64,000 nt of DNA from Saprospiraceae bacterium (GCA_016714085.1 JADJNW010000017.1:152784-216783), one strand, 5' to 3'; positions 54,173 to 63,373 are shown, numbered from the stretch's first letter. Made by a program: numbers and translations. Notes: generated by a model not told the origin, from the letters alone.

Positions 54173-55591
54173 TTACATCTTTTTGATACGGATGATCGTT
54201 CCTGGCTTCAACATTTGCTTACCAGGCAGTCGATTCAAGTGTTCCAAATCGCCCAGCGTCACACCCGGCAGTCGCTCGGCAATATCTCGGAGTCGCTCGC
54301 GCCTTTTGACGGTGTACTGAACATAAAGATCAATTAGAAATACTTCTTTTGCAGGTAGATTGGCAACAGACTTCTGATGCGGAGGCAAAGTCGGAATTGG
54401 CGCTTCGGGCAATGATGCCATCGGCTCCATTTTTTTCATGCGAAACTTTTGTAGCTCTTTTGGGATATAGATCGTTAGTTTTTGGCCGGCAATTATTTTG
54501 CTGGTTTTCAATTGGTTCCAAGCTTTGAGTTGGTAAACCGAACAATTATAAAATTTTGCAATTTTTTCTAAGGTTTCTCCTTCCGCCACGGTATAAATTT
54601 GCTTCACATAATTGGCATTCACATCTTCTTTAGAACGCGTGACAAGAATAGGCGAAGACTCTATCGAGGTGTAGCGAGTATCGGGTCTTTGCGACTCCAA
54701 ATAATCTTTGAAAGCAGCCATTACCCGCTTAGGCAAGGTTAGAAAATGCCCATTTTCATCGGCTGGAATGATTCCTTTGCGGTAAACCGGATTCAAAGAT
54801 TCCAATACGTCGATTGGAATTTCAGTGTATTGTGATAGTTCTTCAAATTTGAATTCATCATACACCATAATCGTTTCAATAATCTGTAAATCCAAGGATG
54901 GATAAGCAGGTGTCAAATCATGATCTTCGTAATGGTGCATCAAATAAGTAGCTGCAATAAAGGCGGGTACATAATTTCTGGTTTCGCGGGGCAAATAGCG
55001 ACGAATCGTCCAGAAATCTTTACTCCGCGCACGCTTGATGGCTCGACTTACGCGGCCCGAGCCGCTATTGTACGCCGCCAGCGCAAGCGACCAGTCATCA
55101 AAACGATCATATAAATCATCCAAATATTGCATCGCTGCTGCCGTTGACTTCTCCGGATCGCAGCGTTCATCTATATATGTATTGATTTTTAAGCCATATT
55201 CTTTAGCCGTAGGTGCCATGAACTGCCACAACCCAACTGCACTTGCACGAGAAACCGCTTTTGAACTCAGTGCGGATTCAACTACAGCTAAATATTTCAA
55301 ATCGAATGGCAGATTTTTTTCTTTTAAATGCTTCTCAAAGAGCGGGAAATAAATTACACTTCTGCCAACTATTTCTTCCGCTTTCGAACGGTTATTAATA
55401 AGATATGTTCTCAAATAACTTTTTACAACGGCATCATAGCGGGGCAGCACGACCTCGCTTTTCATTTCCTTTAAGCGCTTCATAATGGCAGCCTCATCCA
55501 AATTCGTATTGGCATAAGAAGCTGGTAAGCAGTAAATTAAGAAGGAAACAACGGATGTGATGATGATCTTTCGTAAATGTGATGGCTCCAT
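54173..55591 (-). CDS. MltD-type lytic transglycosylase with LysM modules
   Basis: 472 residues with a signal peptide (IITSVVSFLIYCLPASYA). The SLT domain (about 90-250) has the catalytic Glu in YLAVVESALSSKAVSRASA and GLWQFMAPTAKEYGL; AAYNSGSGRVSRAI and RETRNYVPAFIAATYL complete the motif set. Two LysM repeats follow: YTVAEGETLEKIAKFYNCSV (about 335) and YTVKRRERLRDIAERLPGVT at the C-terminus. It cleaves glycan strands in the periplasm or is exported. PBP1A is elsewhere in this window. Confidence 0.93.
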   Translation of the reverse strand: MEPSHLRKIIITSVVSFLIYCLPASYANTNLDEAAIMKRLKEMKSEVVLPRYDAVVKSYLRTYLINNRSKAEEIVGRSVIYFPLFEKHLKEKNLPFDLKYLAVVESALSSKAVSRASAVGLWQFMAPTAKEYGLKINTYIDERCDPEKSTAAAMQYLDDLYDRFDDWSLALAAYNSGSGRVSRAIKRARSKDFWTIRRYLPRETRNYVPAFIAATYLMHHYEDHDLTPAYPSLDLQIIETIMVYDEFKFEELSQYTEIPIDVLESLNPVYRKGIIPADENGHFLTLPKRVMAAFKDYLESQRPDTRYTSIESSPILVTRSKEDVNANYVKQIYTVAEGETLEKIAKFYNCSVYQLKAWNQLKTSKIIAGQKLTIYIPKELQKFRMKKMEPMASLPEAPIPTLPPHQKSVANLPAKEVFLIDLYVQYTVKRRERLRDIAERLPGVTLGDLEHLNRLPGKQMLKPGTIIRIKKM

Positions 55592-55717
55592 ATTCGGGTC
55601 GAATAAATCTCTAATAACAAGGGTCGAAAAATGTTATTTCGAGTTTTGATAATTTTCTGAAAAAAATTACGATTCTGCAAAGATAACAAAATTAATAATG
55701 CCGACAAACGCTAAGTG

Positions 55718-57151
55718 TTAAAGTACACTATCTAATACATATTTGGAAAATGCTAATAAATCGCTTTCCTCGAATTGATCTGCCATCAACTGTAGCCCAA
55801 TCGGCAATCCATTGGCGTGCTTCCCAACAGGTAAACTTATTGCAGGCATCCCTACCATATTCGCTTGCACGGTGAAAATATCAGCCAGATACATTGCTAC
55901 CGGATCGTCCATTTTCTCGCCCAGATTCCAGGCGGTCGTCGGCGCAACCGGCATGAGAATGAAATCGAAATCCTGCAAAATTTCTTTCGTTTTATCAAAA
56001 ATCAAGCGGCGCACTTTTTGCGCTTTGCTGTAATAAGCATCATAATAGCCTGTGCTGAGCACAAAAGTTCCCAGCATAATCCGGCGTTTCACTTCGTTAC
56101 CGAAGCCCTCCGTGCGGCTTTTTTTATAAGTTTCTGTGAGATTGCTTGCGTTTGCGCTGCGGTAGCCATAGCGAATGCCATCGTAGCGCGACAAATTAGA
56201 GGACGCTTCTGCTGTGGTCAACACATAATAAGCCGGAATAATATAATCCAGTAAATCAAAATCCACCGCTTCAACCGTGTGTCCGTCTTTTTTTAATTTT
56301 TCAATCAGATGGAACGCTGCATTTTTGATGCCCACATCCAATCCTTCACTATCCATTGCTGTTTTTAGATACGCAATTCTTGTTTTTTTGTTACAATTTA
56401 ATTCTTGAAAATAGGCCGGAACAGGCTTAGCGCTTGCCGTACTATCGAATTCATCAGCTCCGGCCATGATTTCTAATAATAATGCGGTATCTTCAATCGA
56501 ATGCGCAAAAACGCCAATCTGATCGAAAGAAGAACCATAGGCCAATAAGCCATACCGCGAAATGCGCCCATAAGTTGGCTTCATCCCAATGACCCCACAA
56601 AACGCTGCCGGCTGCCGCACAGAGCCGCCTGTATCCGTACCCAGCGCCGCCAGACAAGTATCTGCCTGCACCGACACTGCTGCGCCTCCTGAAGACCCAC
56701 CTGGCACTTTGCTTGTATCTGCGGCATTTTTTGCAGGGCCGTAATGCGAATTTTCATTCGTAGAACCCATCGCAAATTCATCGCAATTGGTGCGGCCAAT
56801 AATGATACAATCTTCTGTCAGCAAGCGCTCTACCGCAGTCGCGGAAAAAAGGGAGGTAAAACCTTCCAGGATTTTTGATCCTGCCGTCACTTGATGATCT
56901 TTGTAGCAAAGCACATCTTTTATCGAAAGCACCATCCCGAACAAACGTCCCACCGATGCTGGATTTGCTCTAAATTTTGCATCCAACGCTTGTGCTTTTT
57001 GTAAGGCTTCTTCTGCAAAAACCTCAACATAAGCGTTTAAATCCTTCGTTGTTTCAACTCGTGTGAGATAGTGACTGACAATATCGGCAATATCGGCCTC
57101 GCCCGTTTTAAGGGCTGTTTGAATTTCTGAGAGGGAAGTGTATTTTGGCAC
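55718..57151 (-). CDS. gatA: Asp-tRNA(Asn)/Glu-tRNA(Gln) amidotransferase subunit A
   Basis: 477 residues, normal GatA. The amidase Ser-cisSer-Lys triad is in VLSIKDVLCYKDHQVTAGSK (Lys), and GGSSGGAAVSVQADTCLAAL with GTDTGGSVRQPAAFCG (Ser residues). The glutaminase feeds ammonia to GatB. gatB and gatC are not adjacent. As an AsnRS gene is 3 kb away, the complex most likely makes Gln-tRNA(Gln), and a tRNA-Gln is in the window; GlnRS is not seen, so this is inference. Confidence 0.95.
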   Translation of the reverse strand: MPKYTSLSEIQTALKTGEADIADIVSHYLTRVETTKDLNAYVEVFAEEALQKAQALDAKFRANPASVGRLFGMVLSIKDVLCYKDHQVTAGSKILEGFTSLFSATAVERLLTEDCIIIGRTNCDEFAMGSTNENSHYGPAKNAADTSKVPGGSSGGAAVSVQADTCLAALGTDTGGSVRQPAAFCGVIGMKPTYGRISRYGLLAYGSSFDQIGVFAHSIEDTALLLEIMAGADEFDSTASAKPVPAYFQELNCNKKTRIAYLKTAMDSEGLDVGIKNAAFHLIEKLKKDGHTVEAVDFDLLDYIIPAYYVLTTAEASSNLSRYDGIRYGYRSANASNLTETYKKSRTEGFGNEVKRRIMLGTFVLSTGYYDAYYSKAQKVRRLIFDKTKEILQDFDFILMPVAPTTAWNLGEKMDDPVAMYLADIFTVQANMVGMPAISLPVGKHANGLPIGLQLMADQFEESDLLAFSKYVLDSVL

Positions 57152-57211
57152 AGTTCGTTATTTTGATAAAACCGCAAAAATCGCTCATTTTTTCCAAAAA
57201 TGCCGATTTGC

Positions 57212-58288
57212 CTATTTCAGATGTACTTTTTTATTCAAAAAATCTCCGAATTCTAAGGCTGTTTGTTCAATTAACTCCATTCTAGCTTTCTCTTGAGATT
57301 GAAAAAAATGGAATTCCACCAATACTTTTTCTTTTTTCACCGTTCGCTTCCAGACTCCGACGATTTGGCCGTTGACCACAATCATTGGTCGGAAAACACC
57401 ATTATTGGAAACCGTTTTTGTATGATGCTCAGAAGGAAGAATCGCGCTTCGATCTTTATAGCTAATCAAGAATTCATCAAAAGCGGGCAATAAGTAAACC
57501 GAGGTTTTATCTTGTTTTGGAATATCGATTGAGTTAGAAAACCAATACGCTTGATTATCAATTGTTTCTGAAATAAAATTCGATTTCACCATTTCCAAAG
57601 CATTCCTGGCGTCAGCAACATTTAATCCCGACCACCAGACAAAATCCTGCAAAGTAGCAGGGCCGTGGCTTGTGAAATATTTTTGAGCAAGTTTTCCCAA
57701 AGCTTCTTCTCTATTCAGCAATATTTTCTTGGGGACACGCTCTTCGAGCAAAGCGTAAGTCTGCTTGTTGCCTTTGGCTTTGCCACTGCAAATCAGTCTG
57801 TCCAATTCTGCTAAAGCAAAAATATGTGCAGCACGGTTGTTTTCTCTTACTGAAATTTGCGCTTGCTCCAATGCTTGCATCAGGTCGTCCCGTGTCAAGT
57901 GTTCACATCGAGCTAAGGCATTCGTAATGATATCATTACATTTGGTAATGATTATATCGTTTAATTCCAATTCTTTATGCCGCGAATTCATTGACCTTTT
58001 GATCTGCGGTGCCGTCAATTCCAGCATCCAGTAAATATCATCGGAGGAGACCAGATGCCAGGTCGGGCGCAATAAATGTGTGCGAAGTACTTCGCCCCGA
58101 TCCATCGCCGCTTCAATTGCCTCGTCTTTACTATTGGGTAGGCGCACTCCTAATGCCCATTTCGACATTGGATAATCTTGCGCTTGCATCGCTCCCATCC
58201 AAGCCACGATGTCTTTCGCAGATTGAAAATTATTTACTGCAATTTGCTGATTCATCAACCGGATTTGGGCGATTTCATTGGGCGTCAT
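57212..58288 (-). CDS. AlkZ-like winged-helix DNA glycosylase (HTH_42)
   Basis: 358 residues of the winged-helix DNA-binding-domain family. The catalytic-type motif QxQ is seen in GAMQAQDYPMSKWALGVRLP (Gln-Ala-Gln, about 35-37). Other marks: EVLRTHLLRPTWHLVSSDDI, FTSHGPATLQDFVWWSGLNV and SRDRSAILP-like DRSAILPSEHH. AlkZ of antibiotic producers unhooks interstrand crosslinks; YcaQ of E. coli has QxD. Here the Q is in both places, so crosslink glycosylase activity is plausible, but is not proved. Solo gene. Confidence 0.8.
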   Translation of the reverse strand: MTPNEIAQIRLMNQQIAVNNFQSAKDIVAWMGAMQAQDYPMSKWALGVRLPNSKDEAIEAAMDRGEVLRTHLLRPTWHLVSSDDIYWMLELTAPQIKRSMNSRHKELELNDIIITKCNDIITNALARCEHLTRDDLMQALEQAQISVRENNRAAHIFALAELDRLICSGKAKGNKQTYALLEERVPKKILLNREEALGKLAQKYFTSHGPATLQDFVWWSGLNVADARNALEMVKSNFISETIDNQAYWFSNSIDIPKQDKTSVYLLPAFDEFLISYKDRSAILPSEHHTKTVSNNGVFRPMIVVNGQIVGVWKRTVKKEKVLVEFHFFQSQEKARMELIEQTALEFGDFLNKKVHLK

Positions 58289-58377
58289 TTGCTTGTGTTT
58301 ATTGCTGCAAAACAGATCGAACGGACTCCGGCTGCAAGGCGATATATTCGTCGATGATGGAGAATTGTGTTTTTGGT

Positions 58378-59493
58378 TTATAATAATTTTATTTGTTCGT
58401 TAAGTTTTTGCCTATCAAATTTAGATAAATATTGTTGCATAATTCTATTTTCAGGTTTTCGATCTAGAGTGTAAATTATTATTAAAAAACCTATTTCTAA
58501 AGGCTTCATTAATATATAAACTATATCCGATATTATCTTTTTATTAAAAACATAATAATAGAGATGAATTAAATTACCTACTTTATTATAATTACGTCTT
58601 ATTATTTTATGAAATTTGGGAACCCTCTCCGCTATAAGCTCTTCAAATGCATTTGCAATTAAAAGCTGCCTATTGCAAATAATCTTACCTCCATTTCTTT
58701 CGCCATTTCTAATAGGGTGAACTATTTCTTTATGTCCATTAGCAGCAACCGAGCAGAGGAAATGCCCGCCGCATGTAACATTATCACAAAGATGATCAAG
58801 TTGGGAAAAACCGTGCTTATAAGTGTCTGTAAATGCTCTAATTATTGCATCTGGTTTCTGTCCAAAAAGCATCAGTAAACAAATTATGATAGTCAAAATT
58901 GGCAAGCAAATAACTAATAAAATAGGGAATTTTATTATAGGACGAAGCTTCAAAAGTTTCCAAGCCAATTTTTCAAGTGCGTTTTCTGTATTATGGGCAT
59001 TTAATTCATTTTCTTTAATAAATAGCTTTTGATTGTTGATTAACTGATAGATAAAAAATATAGTGATTGGTAAATTCCCTAAAAGCCATACTGGTATATA
59101 GATTTGTATGGCAACAAATATATTCAGCGTTAATCCAATTAATAAAATTGAATTAATAAAAACTTCCAATATTGGACTTTTTATAGTCGTTCTAAATGTA
59201 GAGTAAAAATAATTTGCAATACATAAAAGAATCAATACATATATAGTCAATTTATGATCAGGTGAAAATGTAGCGCTGTCACCACAACAAGTATTGTTGG
59301 TGCGCTCGATAGTAGTCAAGTAAAAAATAGGAAATATGCCGACAGTAATAATTTCTAATGCTCTTATGAACTTGGCTTTATAAAGGCGTTCACCAGTAAA
59401 AAGAAATTTTAAAAAATCGATTACTACTAAAAGTGAGGGGGCCCCTAATAATATTATAAAAATTATAAATGTAATAGCATATATCATTTTCAA
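58378..59493 (-). CDS. DUF6688-type multi-pass membrane protein
   Basis: 371 residues with about six membrane helices (for example ITFIIFIILLGAPSLLVVID, FIRALEIITVGIFPIFYLTT and ILLVICLPILTIIICLLMLF). The conserved soluble C-terminal part carries CSVAANGHKEIVHPIRNGER, GGKIICNRQLLIANAFEELI and a Cys-rich patch (CDNVTCGGHFLCSVAA). The pattern matches DUF6688 of Bacteroidota from memory. Function unknown. The gene is notably AT-richer than neighbours. Confidence 0.72.
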   Translation of the reverse strand: MKMIYAITFIIFIILLGAPSLLVVIDFLKFLFTGERLYKAKFIRALEIITVGIFPIFYLTTIERTNNTCCGDSATFSPDHKLTIYVLILLCIANYFYSTFRTTIKSPILEVFINSILLIGLTLNIFVAIQIYIPVWLLGNLPITIFFIYQLINNQKLFIKENELNAHNTENALEKLAWKLLKLRPIIKFPILLVICLPILTIIICLLMLFGQKPDAIIRAFTDTYKHGFSQLDHLCDNVTCGGHFLCSVAANGHKEIVHPIRNGERNGGKIICNRQLLIANAFEELIAERVPKFHKIIRRNYNKVGNLIHLYYYVFNKKIISDIVYILMKPLEIGFLIIIYTLDRKPENRIMQQYLSKFDRQKLNEQIKLL

Positions 59494-59554
59494 TCGTTTT
59501 TGGAGTAATTTTTATTAATTGTATTATGCAATATTACATTAAATTCTCAATACA

Positions 59555-60169
59555 TTACTCCACCACAATATCATATTTATCTAATAAACCTTTCAGTCCT
59601 TCCAGCGAGAATTTTGCTTTTTTGATATAATTGATGGCAGGGTCGATCGAAAAGTGATAAGAAGTCCGAAAATCAGTATTTTCCAGCTTGGTTTGTGCAA
59701 AAATTGCTTTACTCAAGTCGCAATGCTCGAAGATGACGTTCGTCAAATCCGCCTCGGTAAAATCGACTTCCTGCAAATTGCAACCTTTGAAAACAGTGAC
59801 TTTCAGCGTTTTTTGGTAAAAAGAGGATAGATTTAGTTGACAGTTTTCAAAAGCGACCGAAAACAAAAAATCATTGCAATCTTCAAAATGCAAGCCTAAT
59901 AGCCGACAAGATTTGAATCGAACATCCCGAAAGCCAGTATTGGCGAGCTTTGCCATGCTGAGGTCGCAATGCTCGAAAGTGCATTCTACAAAATTGATCG
60001 CAGATAAGTCCACATTCAAAAAGACACAGTTGGCAAAAGAACAGCGCTCATAATCACCTTTCGTGAGTTCTGTTTCCGAGAAATCGACACTCTTGAATAG
60101 TTTATCTTCAATATATATCTTGCTCACAATTAAGTGCTTGGATGCGATTTTTGCTCTAAAATTCAGCAC
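59555..60169 (-). CDS. Pentapeptide-repeat protein
   Basis: 204 residues with repeated A(D/N)LxX-like pentapeptides, e.g. CSFANCVFLNVDLSAINFVE, CTFEHCDLSMAKLANTGFRD and CNLQEVDFTEADLTNVIFEH. These stack as a square right-handed beta helix; some members mimic DNA and protect gyrase. Its start overlaps the asnS stop by 14 bp, so it is translationally coupled to asnS. Confidence 0.88.
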   Translation of the reverse strand: MLNFRAKIASKHLIVSKIYIEDKLFKSVDFSETELTKGDYERCSFANCVFLNVDLSAINFVECTFEHCDLSMAKLANTGFRDVRFKSCRLLGLHFEDCNDFLFSVAFENCQLNLSSFYQKTLKVTVFKGCNLQEVDFTEADLTNVIFEHCDLSKAIFAQTKLENTDFRTSYHFSIDPAINYIKKAKFSLEGLKGLLDKYDIVVE

Positions 60170-61589
60170 TCTTCGGTGTACGTGGAAACGGAATCACATC
60201 TCGAATATTGCCCATACCGGTGATGAATTGCACCATGCGCTCAAAACCCAAACCAAAGCCAGCGTGCGGCGCGCCACCAAATTTGCGCAATTCCAGATAC
60301 CACCACAATTCTTCTTCGTGAATGCCCATCGCCTTGATGCGCTGCACCAGATTTTCGTAGCGTTCTTCGCGCTGGGAGCCGCCAATCACCTCGCCGATGC
60401 CCGGAAACAGGACATCCATAGCCGCTACGGTCTTCCCATCCTCATTCAAACGCATATAAAATGCTTTAATATCTTTGGGATAGTTTCTAACAATCACAGG
60501 CTTTTTGAAATGCTTCTCTACCAGCCAGCGCTCGTGTTCAGCTTGAAGGTCTTTGCCCCATTCGAGTTCAAACTCAAATTTTCCTTTTTTATATTCTTTA
60601 GAATGCAAAATCAAATCTACCGCATCGGTATATGTAATCCGTTCAAAATCATTATCTACTACAAAACGTAAGGTATCCACCAAACCCATTGGGCGACGGT
60701 CTTCGAGTTTCATGTTTTTTTCAGCATCCTTGATGCGCTGGTCAAGAAAGGCAATATCGTCAGGATAATTCTCTAATACATAATTAATTAAATATTTGAC
60801 AAAGTCCTCTGCCAAATCCATATTATCTTCAATATCATAAAAAGCTACTTCCGGCTCGATCATCCAAAACTCAGCCAAATGCCTTGACGTATTTGAATTC
60901 TCGGCTCGGAATGTCGGGCCAAAAGTATAAACCTTACCCAAAGCCAATGCACCGATTTCTCCTTGCAACTGCCCGGAAACAGTGAGGTTGGTAGATTTTC
61001 CAAAAAAATCCTCACTCCAATCTACTTGCCCATCCTCGGTATGCGGCGGGTTACCTACATCAAGAGTGGTCACGCGAAACATCTCGCCTGCGCCTTCTGC
61101 ATCGCTGCCTGTGATAATCGGTGCGTGGAGATAGTAATAACCACGGTCGTTATAATATTTGTGAATGGCATAGGCCACACCATGCCGAATGCGAAACACC
61201 GAGCTAAAAGTAGCGGTACGCATACGAAAATGTGCCTTCTCGCGCAGGAATTCCATCGTCTGCACTTTCGGTTGCATGGGGTATTCCTCTGGATTGCTTT
61301 CGCCAAGGATTTCAAGGGTTTCAGCCAATACTTCCACGGTCTGTCCCGCACCTTGCGATTCAACCAGCTTACCCGTCACCGCGATACACGCATGAAAGCT
61401 GATTTTCTTTAATAAGTTTTCATCGAATTTTTCAAAATCAACCACTATTTGCAAGGTCTTTGCAGAGGAGCCATCATACAATGCAATGAAACCGTTGGAG
61501 CGAAACGCCCGCACCCAACCCATTACTGTCACTTCGGCATTCAAAGGCGGGAACCCCAGTATTTTAGATATTTCGGTTCTTTTTTTCAT
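60156..61589 (-). CDS. asnS: Asparagine--tRNA ligase
   Basis: 477 residues. N-terminal OB-fold anticodon domain (EVTVMGWVRAFRSNGFIALY) followed by the class IIb core: motif 2 FGPTFRAENSNTSRHLAEFW and motif 3 GFGLGFERMVQFITGMGNIR. It ends RDVIPFPRTPKSAEF, typical of AsnRS. The asnS/gatA pairing says that Asn-tRNA is made directly. A terminator (61704-61748) lies upstream, so asnS starts its own unit with the pentapeptide gene. Confidence 0.96.
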   Translation of the reverse strand: MKKRTEISKILGFPPLNAEVTVMGWVRAFRSNGFIALYDGSSAKTLQIVVDFEKFDENLLKKISFHACIAVTGKLVESQGAGQTVEVLAETLEILGESNPEEYPMQPKVQTMEFLREKAHFRMRTATFSSVFRIRHGVAYAIHKYYNDRGYYYLHAPIITGSDAEGAGEMFRVTTLDVGNPPHTEDGQVDWSEDFFGKSTNLTVSGQLQGEIGALALGKVYTFGPTFRAENSNTSRHLAEFWMIEPEVAFYDIEDNMDLAEDFVKYLINYVLENYPDDIAFLDQRIKDAEKNMKLEDRRPMGLVDTLRFVVDNDFERITYTDAVDLILHSKEYKKGKFEFELEWGKDLQAEHERWLVEKHFKKPVIVRNYPKDIKAFYMRLNEDGKTVAAMDVLFPGIGEVIGGSQREERYENLVQRIKAMGIHEEELWWYLELRKFGGAPHAGFGLGFERMVQFITGMGNIRDVIPFPRTPKSAEF

Positions 61590-61703
61590 AATCTAATTGC
61601 AGTTCAAGGATTTGAACGATTTTCAAATTAAGCTGCGAAAATACTTACTTTCACTAGAAAAACCGCAAAATATAAAATGTTCCGAAGGAATTCCTACAGA
61701 ATA

Positions 61704-61748
61704 AAACCGCAAAAGCGACTGTAAAATTCACTCCTGCGGTTTTTTTTA
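61704..61748. terminator. Terminator between MBL-fold gene and asnS
   Basis: Stem AAACCGCA (61704-61711) / TGCGGTTT (61735-61742) with a 23-base loop, followed by T8 on the plus strand. The word AAAACCGCAAAA also occurs at 61669 and near 57168. Confidence 0.6.
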
Positions 61749-61815
61749 TTCATCCCTGCCTAGCAAGTCTCTATCTCTCGGAATCCCCTGCCTCCAAATC
61801 TCCTCGTCTCCAAGG

Positions 61816-62728
61816 CTACTTCCCTTCCACCAATTCCTCCCAAACCGACATCAAGCTCCGCTCCACGCCTTGTCCTTTCCACTCCGGCGCACCAGGGATG
61901 AATTCTAATTTGGTAGTCGTAAACTGCTCTTTGGTTTTGCCTGCTTTGATCTCCTTTTTTTTGCATATTTTAAAAGGCTGCTGAGATAATTTTCCATCCC
62001 TTTTAAATCAGCCATTGTACCTGTCACCTGAAAACCCTCACCAGCATGGCCAAAGACGAAAATAGTATCTTTGTCAAAAGTTTTGCGCGCTTTTTTCAAA
62101 GCGGTAATCCAGTTTTTGATATTCGCGCCCGAAGATTTGTCAATAAATGGAAAACGCCGATTGAACATCAAATCGCCACAATGCACCACATTCGCATTTT
62201 CAAAATGGATGAAAGAATCGCCATTGGTATGCCCAGGTCCAAAATAGCGCAGCGTCATTGTTTCATTCCCAACCTTTTGTGACCACTGATCTGTGTAAGT
62301 TGTATCGGGGAACAACTGTTTATCTTCACTATTGCTCGCCTTAGCCACCCGCTCCTGATTCGCTTTTGAATTCTGATGCGCTACTACTTTTCTACGATAC
62401 CTTTAAAGGCAATATTCCCGCCCGAATGATCGCCGTGATGGTGTGTATTGATAAGTAAGTCAATTTTTCGATCAGATTGTTTTTTGATTTCTTCTATTAA
62501 ATGCACTGCGGTATCAGGAAACTGTGTATCAACAACTACAATGCCCTGGTTATCAATCATCCAGGCAATGGTACCGCCGCGCTCGGTAAAGATGCCCACG
62601 TTGTTGCGCAGGGTTTTCATCTCGCCTGCGGGTGCGAATAAGTTTTTCAATAATTCTTGCGATGGTAAAAGGCTTGCGCCCAGCGCAAAGCCGGAAGTTT
62701 GGAGGAATTGTCTTCGATTAAATTGCAT
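61816..62728 (-). pseudogene. Metallo-beta-lactamase-fold hydrolase with Tat-like signal, two frameshifts
   Basis: Three frames make one protein of about 305 residues. The N-terminal piece (62384-62728) has a Tat-type signal (FNRRQFLQTSGFALGASLLP) and the zinc motif NTHHHGDHSGGNIAF. Adding one A at TTTT 62388-62391 gives FKGIVEKVVAHQNSKANQER and joins the middle piece (61905-62348), which has FGPGHTNGDSFIHFENANVV, HCGDLMFNRRFPF and VFGHAGEG. A second addition in the T8 run 61955-61962 restores KEIKAGKTKEQFTTTKLEFI to a stop at 61816. It looks like a secreted zinc hydrolase related to SoxH-like MBL proteins. Confidence 0.82.
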
Positions 62729-62869
62729 GATGATCTGAGTTTTAAGTAAGAGAATGTGCAGTGAAAATACAATTTTGGATGGAAGTGTTCATTCGAGGGA
62801 GGAAATCTTTGTCCTTCAATCTAATTAACCTGAGTTGCTTTACAAATGCTTTTCTGCGGGAAAAGAAAC

Positions 62870-63010
62870 CTTTAGGGGGTAAAAAAAAAAAACCCCCCTA
62901 CTAATTTTCTTTGGGATTTCCTCTTTTTTTAAAAAAACCCAAAACCAAAAAAAAAAAAAAAATTTTTTTTTTTTCTCCCAAACTTATAATACAAAAAAAC
63001 TAGAAGATTT
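62870..63010. repeat. Homopolymer-dense low-complexity tract
   Basis: Runs of G5, A12, C6, T7, A7, A16 and T12 alternate with little other sequence. AGGGGGT / ACCCCCCT-like ends could fold around A12. It is unlike all neighbouring sequence and may be a badly resolved consensus stretch. Confidence 0.6.
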
Positions 63011-63072
63011 TTTTTTACAAACTTACAACATTTCTTTCTCTCCTCTGCTTATAACAAATGCAGCAATTTAAA

Positions 63073-63347
63073 AATAAGTTCAGAACATCTGTGAAGATGT
63101 TTTTTACATCAAGGCTCAAGTTCAGAACATCTGTAAAGATGTTCGATAACTTCAAGCTTGAAGTTCATTACTTTAATAAAGATGGTATCTACTAAAATGG
63201 ACAAGTTCTTTACTTCAATGAAGATGTTATATAACTACCATAAAGATGTCATTAACATCAATGAAGAAGTATAGAACTAAAGGCAAGCTGTTATACACTT
63301 GAAGGTAGATGTTCCGAAGTTCTGAACAGATGTTTGGAACTAAAAAC
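63073..63347. repeat. Degenerate tandem repeat, 13 units of 21-22 bp
   Basis: Starts of AAGATG-like units fall at 63094, 63136, 63179, 63221, 63243, 63264, 63285, 63306 and 63327, with half-step units between the first four: 63073, 63115, 63157 (or 63158) and 63200. Every spacing is 21 or 22. Consensus about AAGATGTTnnnnACTTCAATG. Units 1-2 and 3-4 share a 26-bp block with one mismatch, so there is a 42-bp higher period. Read in the unit frame it gives heptads like KMFFTSR, LKFRTSV, DKFFTSM, KMLYNYH and KMSLTSM, broken by the two 22-bp units. AACATCT-GTGA-AGATGTT hairpins occur at unit joins. Confidence 0.8.
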
Positions 63348-63349
63348 GT

Positions 63350-63373
63350 TCTCAATTTCCTAATATCTCAATC
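63350..63373. repeat. Degenerate 3'-end repeat before the AraC stop
   Basis: TCTCAATTTCCTAATATCTC and onward into AATCTCAC, same word family as 17117-17153 and 31416-31444. The AraC stop (63374-63376) lies at its end. Confidence 0.55.

Larger units (their letters stand above)
62729..63373. other. 645-bp gene-free region between MBL-fold and AraC genes
   Basis: Holds a homopolymer tract (62870-63010), the 13-unit 21-bp tandem array (63073-63347) and a TTCCTAAT/CTCAAT word next to the AraC stop. No convincing gene, apart from a 45-codon frame that reads through the first units of the array (63058-63195). Confidence 0.7.

Noticed and set aside
60063..60671. Plus-strand frame of 202 codons over asnS and the pentapeptide gene
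   Set aside because: Shadow frame across two conserved minus-strand genes.
63073..63347. CRISPR array
   Set aside because: Units are contiguous and 21-22 bp, with no unique spacers of steady size, and no cas gene is nearby.
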